This document shows, piece after piece, positions 63,619-64,000 of a stretch of DNA of 64,000 nucleotides. The position numbers and the translations under genes are program-made. The stretch is from positions 3,685,501 to 3,749,500 of the forward strand of contig NZ_CP048411.1 in the NCBI RefSeq assembly GCF_019355055.1. Reading direction: 5' to 3'. Every line of letters begins with the position of its first letter. The first letter of the stretch is position 1. The DNA comes from Pseudomonas sp. MTM4. GTDB taxonomy: Bacteria; Pseudomonadota; Gammaproteobacteria; Pseudomonadales; Pseudomonadaceae. The notes below the pieces were generated by a model. That model was given only the letters and a program-made list of their open reading frames with translations. It was not told the DNA's origin and searched no databases.

Positions 63619-64000
63619 CGCTGTTTGCTGCAGACGAAGAGGCGATGCTGGCGCTCGGCGCACGCATCGCTCAGATGACCGGCGGTCGGGGCGTGATCTA
63701 TCTGCACGGTGACCTCGGCGCGGGCAAGACGACACTATCGCGCGGGCTGATTCGCGGTTTCGGTCATCAAGGCAAGGTCAAGAGCCCGACATTTACTCTG
63801 ATCGAGCCCTACGAAACACCGGCTGCGCGGGTCTTTCACTTCGATCTGTATCGGCTCGTCGATCCGGAAGAACTGGAATTTCTCGGCATTCGCGACTATT
63901 TCGAAGGGGACGCGCTGTGCCTGATAGAGTGGCCAGAACGTGGCGCCGGCATTTTGCCAAAGGCCGACCTGGACATTACCATTACGCCCCAGGGCGCCGG
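63606..64000 (+). CDS. tsaE: tRNA threonylcarbamoyladenosine ATPase TsaE, 5' part
   Basis: ATP-binding protein of the TsaBDE complex for t6A37 modification of tRNA. The P-loop [20 protein letters not shown] and [10 protein letters not shown] with [20 protein letters not shown] are the family signatures. It starts at ATG 63606, inside the 3' end of nnr, with GAGGAG upstream. About 131 codons are visible of the roughly 155 usual; the rest is beyond the window. Confidence 0.94.
   Translation, partial: MPDVTLFAADEEAMLALGARIAQMTGGRGVIYLHGDLGAGKTTLSRGLIRGFGHQGKVKSPTFTLIEPYETPAARVFHFDLYRLVDPEELEFLGIRDYFEGDALCLIEWPERGAGILPKADLDITITPQGA

Overview
The window is high-GC gamma-proteobacterial chromosome. 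Gene content and order point to the Pseudomonas stutzeri group (Stutzerimonas): nrdR-ribD ... ribE-ribBA-ribH-nusB-thiL-pgpA ... ribA, dxs-ispA-xseB, ppa, an ethanolamine cluster, mpl-ubiX, queG and nnr-tsaE. The genus is inferred from family-level recognition of proteins and synteny; no search was run. Almost everything is ordinary chromosomal housekeeping and metabolism. No rRNA, tRNA, phage or CRISPR was seen.

Layout. 1-980: the end of an IS5-family insertion sequence, cut by the window edge and lying about 30 bp upstream of a chemoreceptor gene. 1.0-9.1 kb: chemoreceptor, rluE-like pseudouridine synthase, a DUF2788 protein, an Lrp/AsnC regulator, a FieF-like metal exporter with a small lipoprotein, and hrpB. 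9.1-22.6 kb: assorted enzymes and regulators (solute-binding protein, two SDRs, a VOC protein, an NYN protein, rhlE, azlCD, a CNNM/CBS protein, an AraC regulator, a flavoprotein, an HDAC-like hydrolase, a GNAT enzyme). This stretch has several repeat clusters and a decayed tail of a second copy of the flavoprotein gene. 22.6-26.9 kb: tesB-HAD, cnoX-like thioredoxin, thpR, and a methyltransferase-lipoprotein pair.

26.9-37.0 kb: the riboflavin region. nrdR-ribD are followed by a convergent putative 2OG-Fe(II) oxygenase gene. Then comes an FMN riboswitch leading ribE-ribBA-ribH-nusB-thiL-pgpA, a retropepsin-like protein, ribA, a membrane protein and a B12-binding protein. btuB, under a cobalamin riboswitch, points back at the latter. 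39.4-49.7 kb: dxs-ispA-xseB, a TauE permease, a CadR-type regulator with its divergent metal transporter, an SDR, a periplasmic protease-like protein, a large MHYT-PAS-histidine kinase-receiver protein and ppa. 49.7-52.6 kb: mtfA, then an ECF41 sigma factor divergent from a carboxymuconolactone decarboxylase-RidA pair. 52.7-58.2 kb: ethanolamine ammonia-lyase (eutBC), permease and aldehyde dehydrogenase. 58.4-64 kb: mpl, ubiX, a YceK-like lipoprotein, queG, nnr and the start of tsaE.

Most notable observations. (1) A 126-bp palindromic, MITE-like element sits exactly in the variable P3 arm of the FMN riboswitch, and a diverged second copy lies at about 12.55-12.70 kb. (2) Two back-to-back, perfectly spaced ECF41-type promoters (TGTCACA-N16-CGTC) lie between the sigma gene and its target operon, which suggests autoregulation. 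(3) A short leader ORF and hairpin lie between the FMN aptamer and ribE. (4) A sequestering hairpin lies over the btuB ribosome-binding site. (5) A diverged remnant of the flavoprotein gene flanks an SDR/AraC pair, which looks like a recombination scar.
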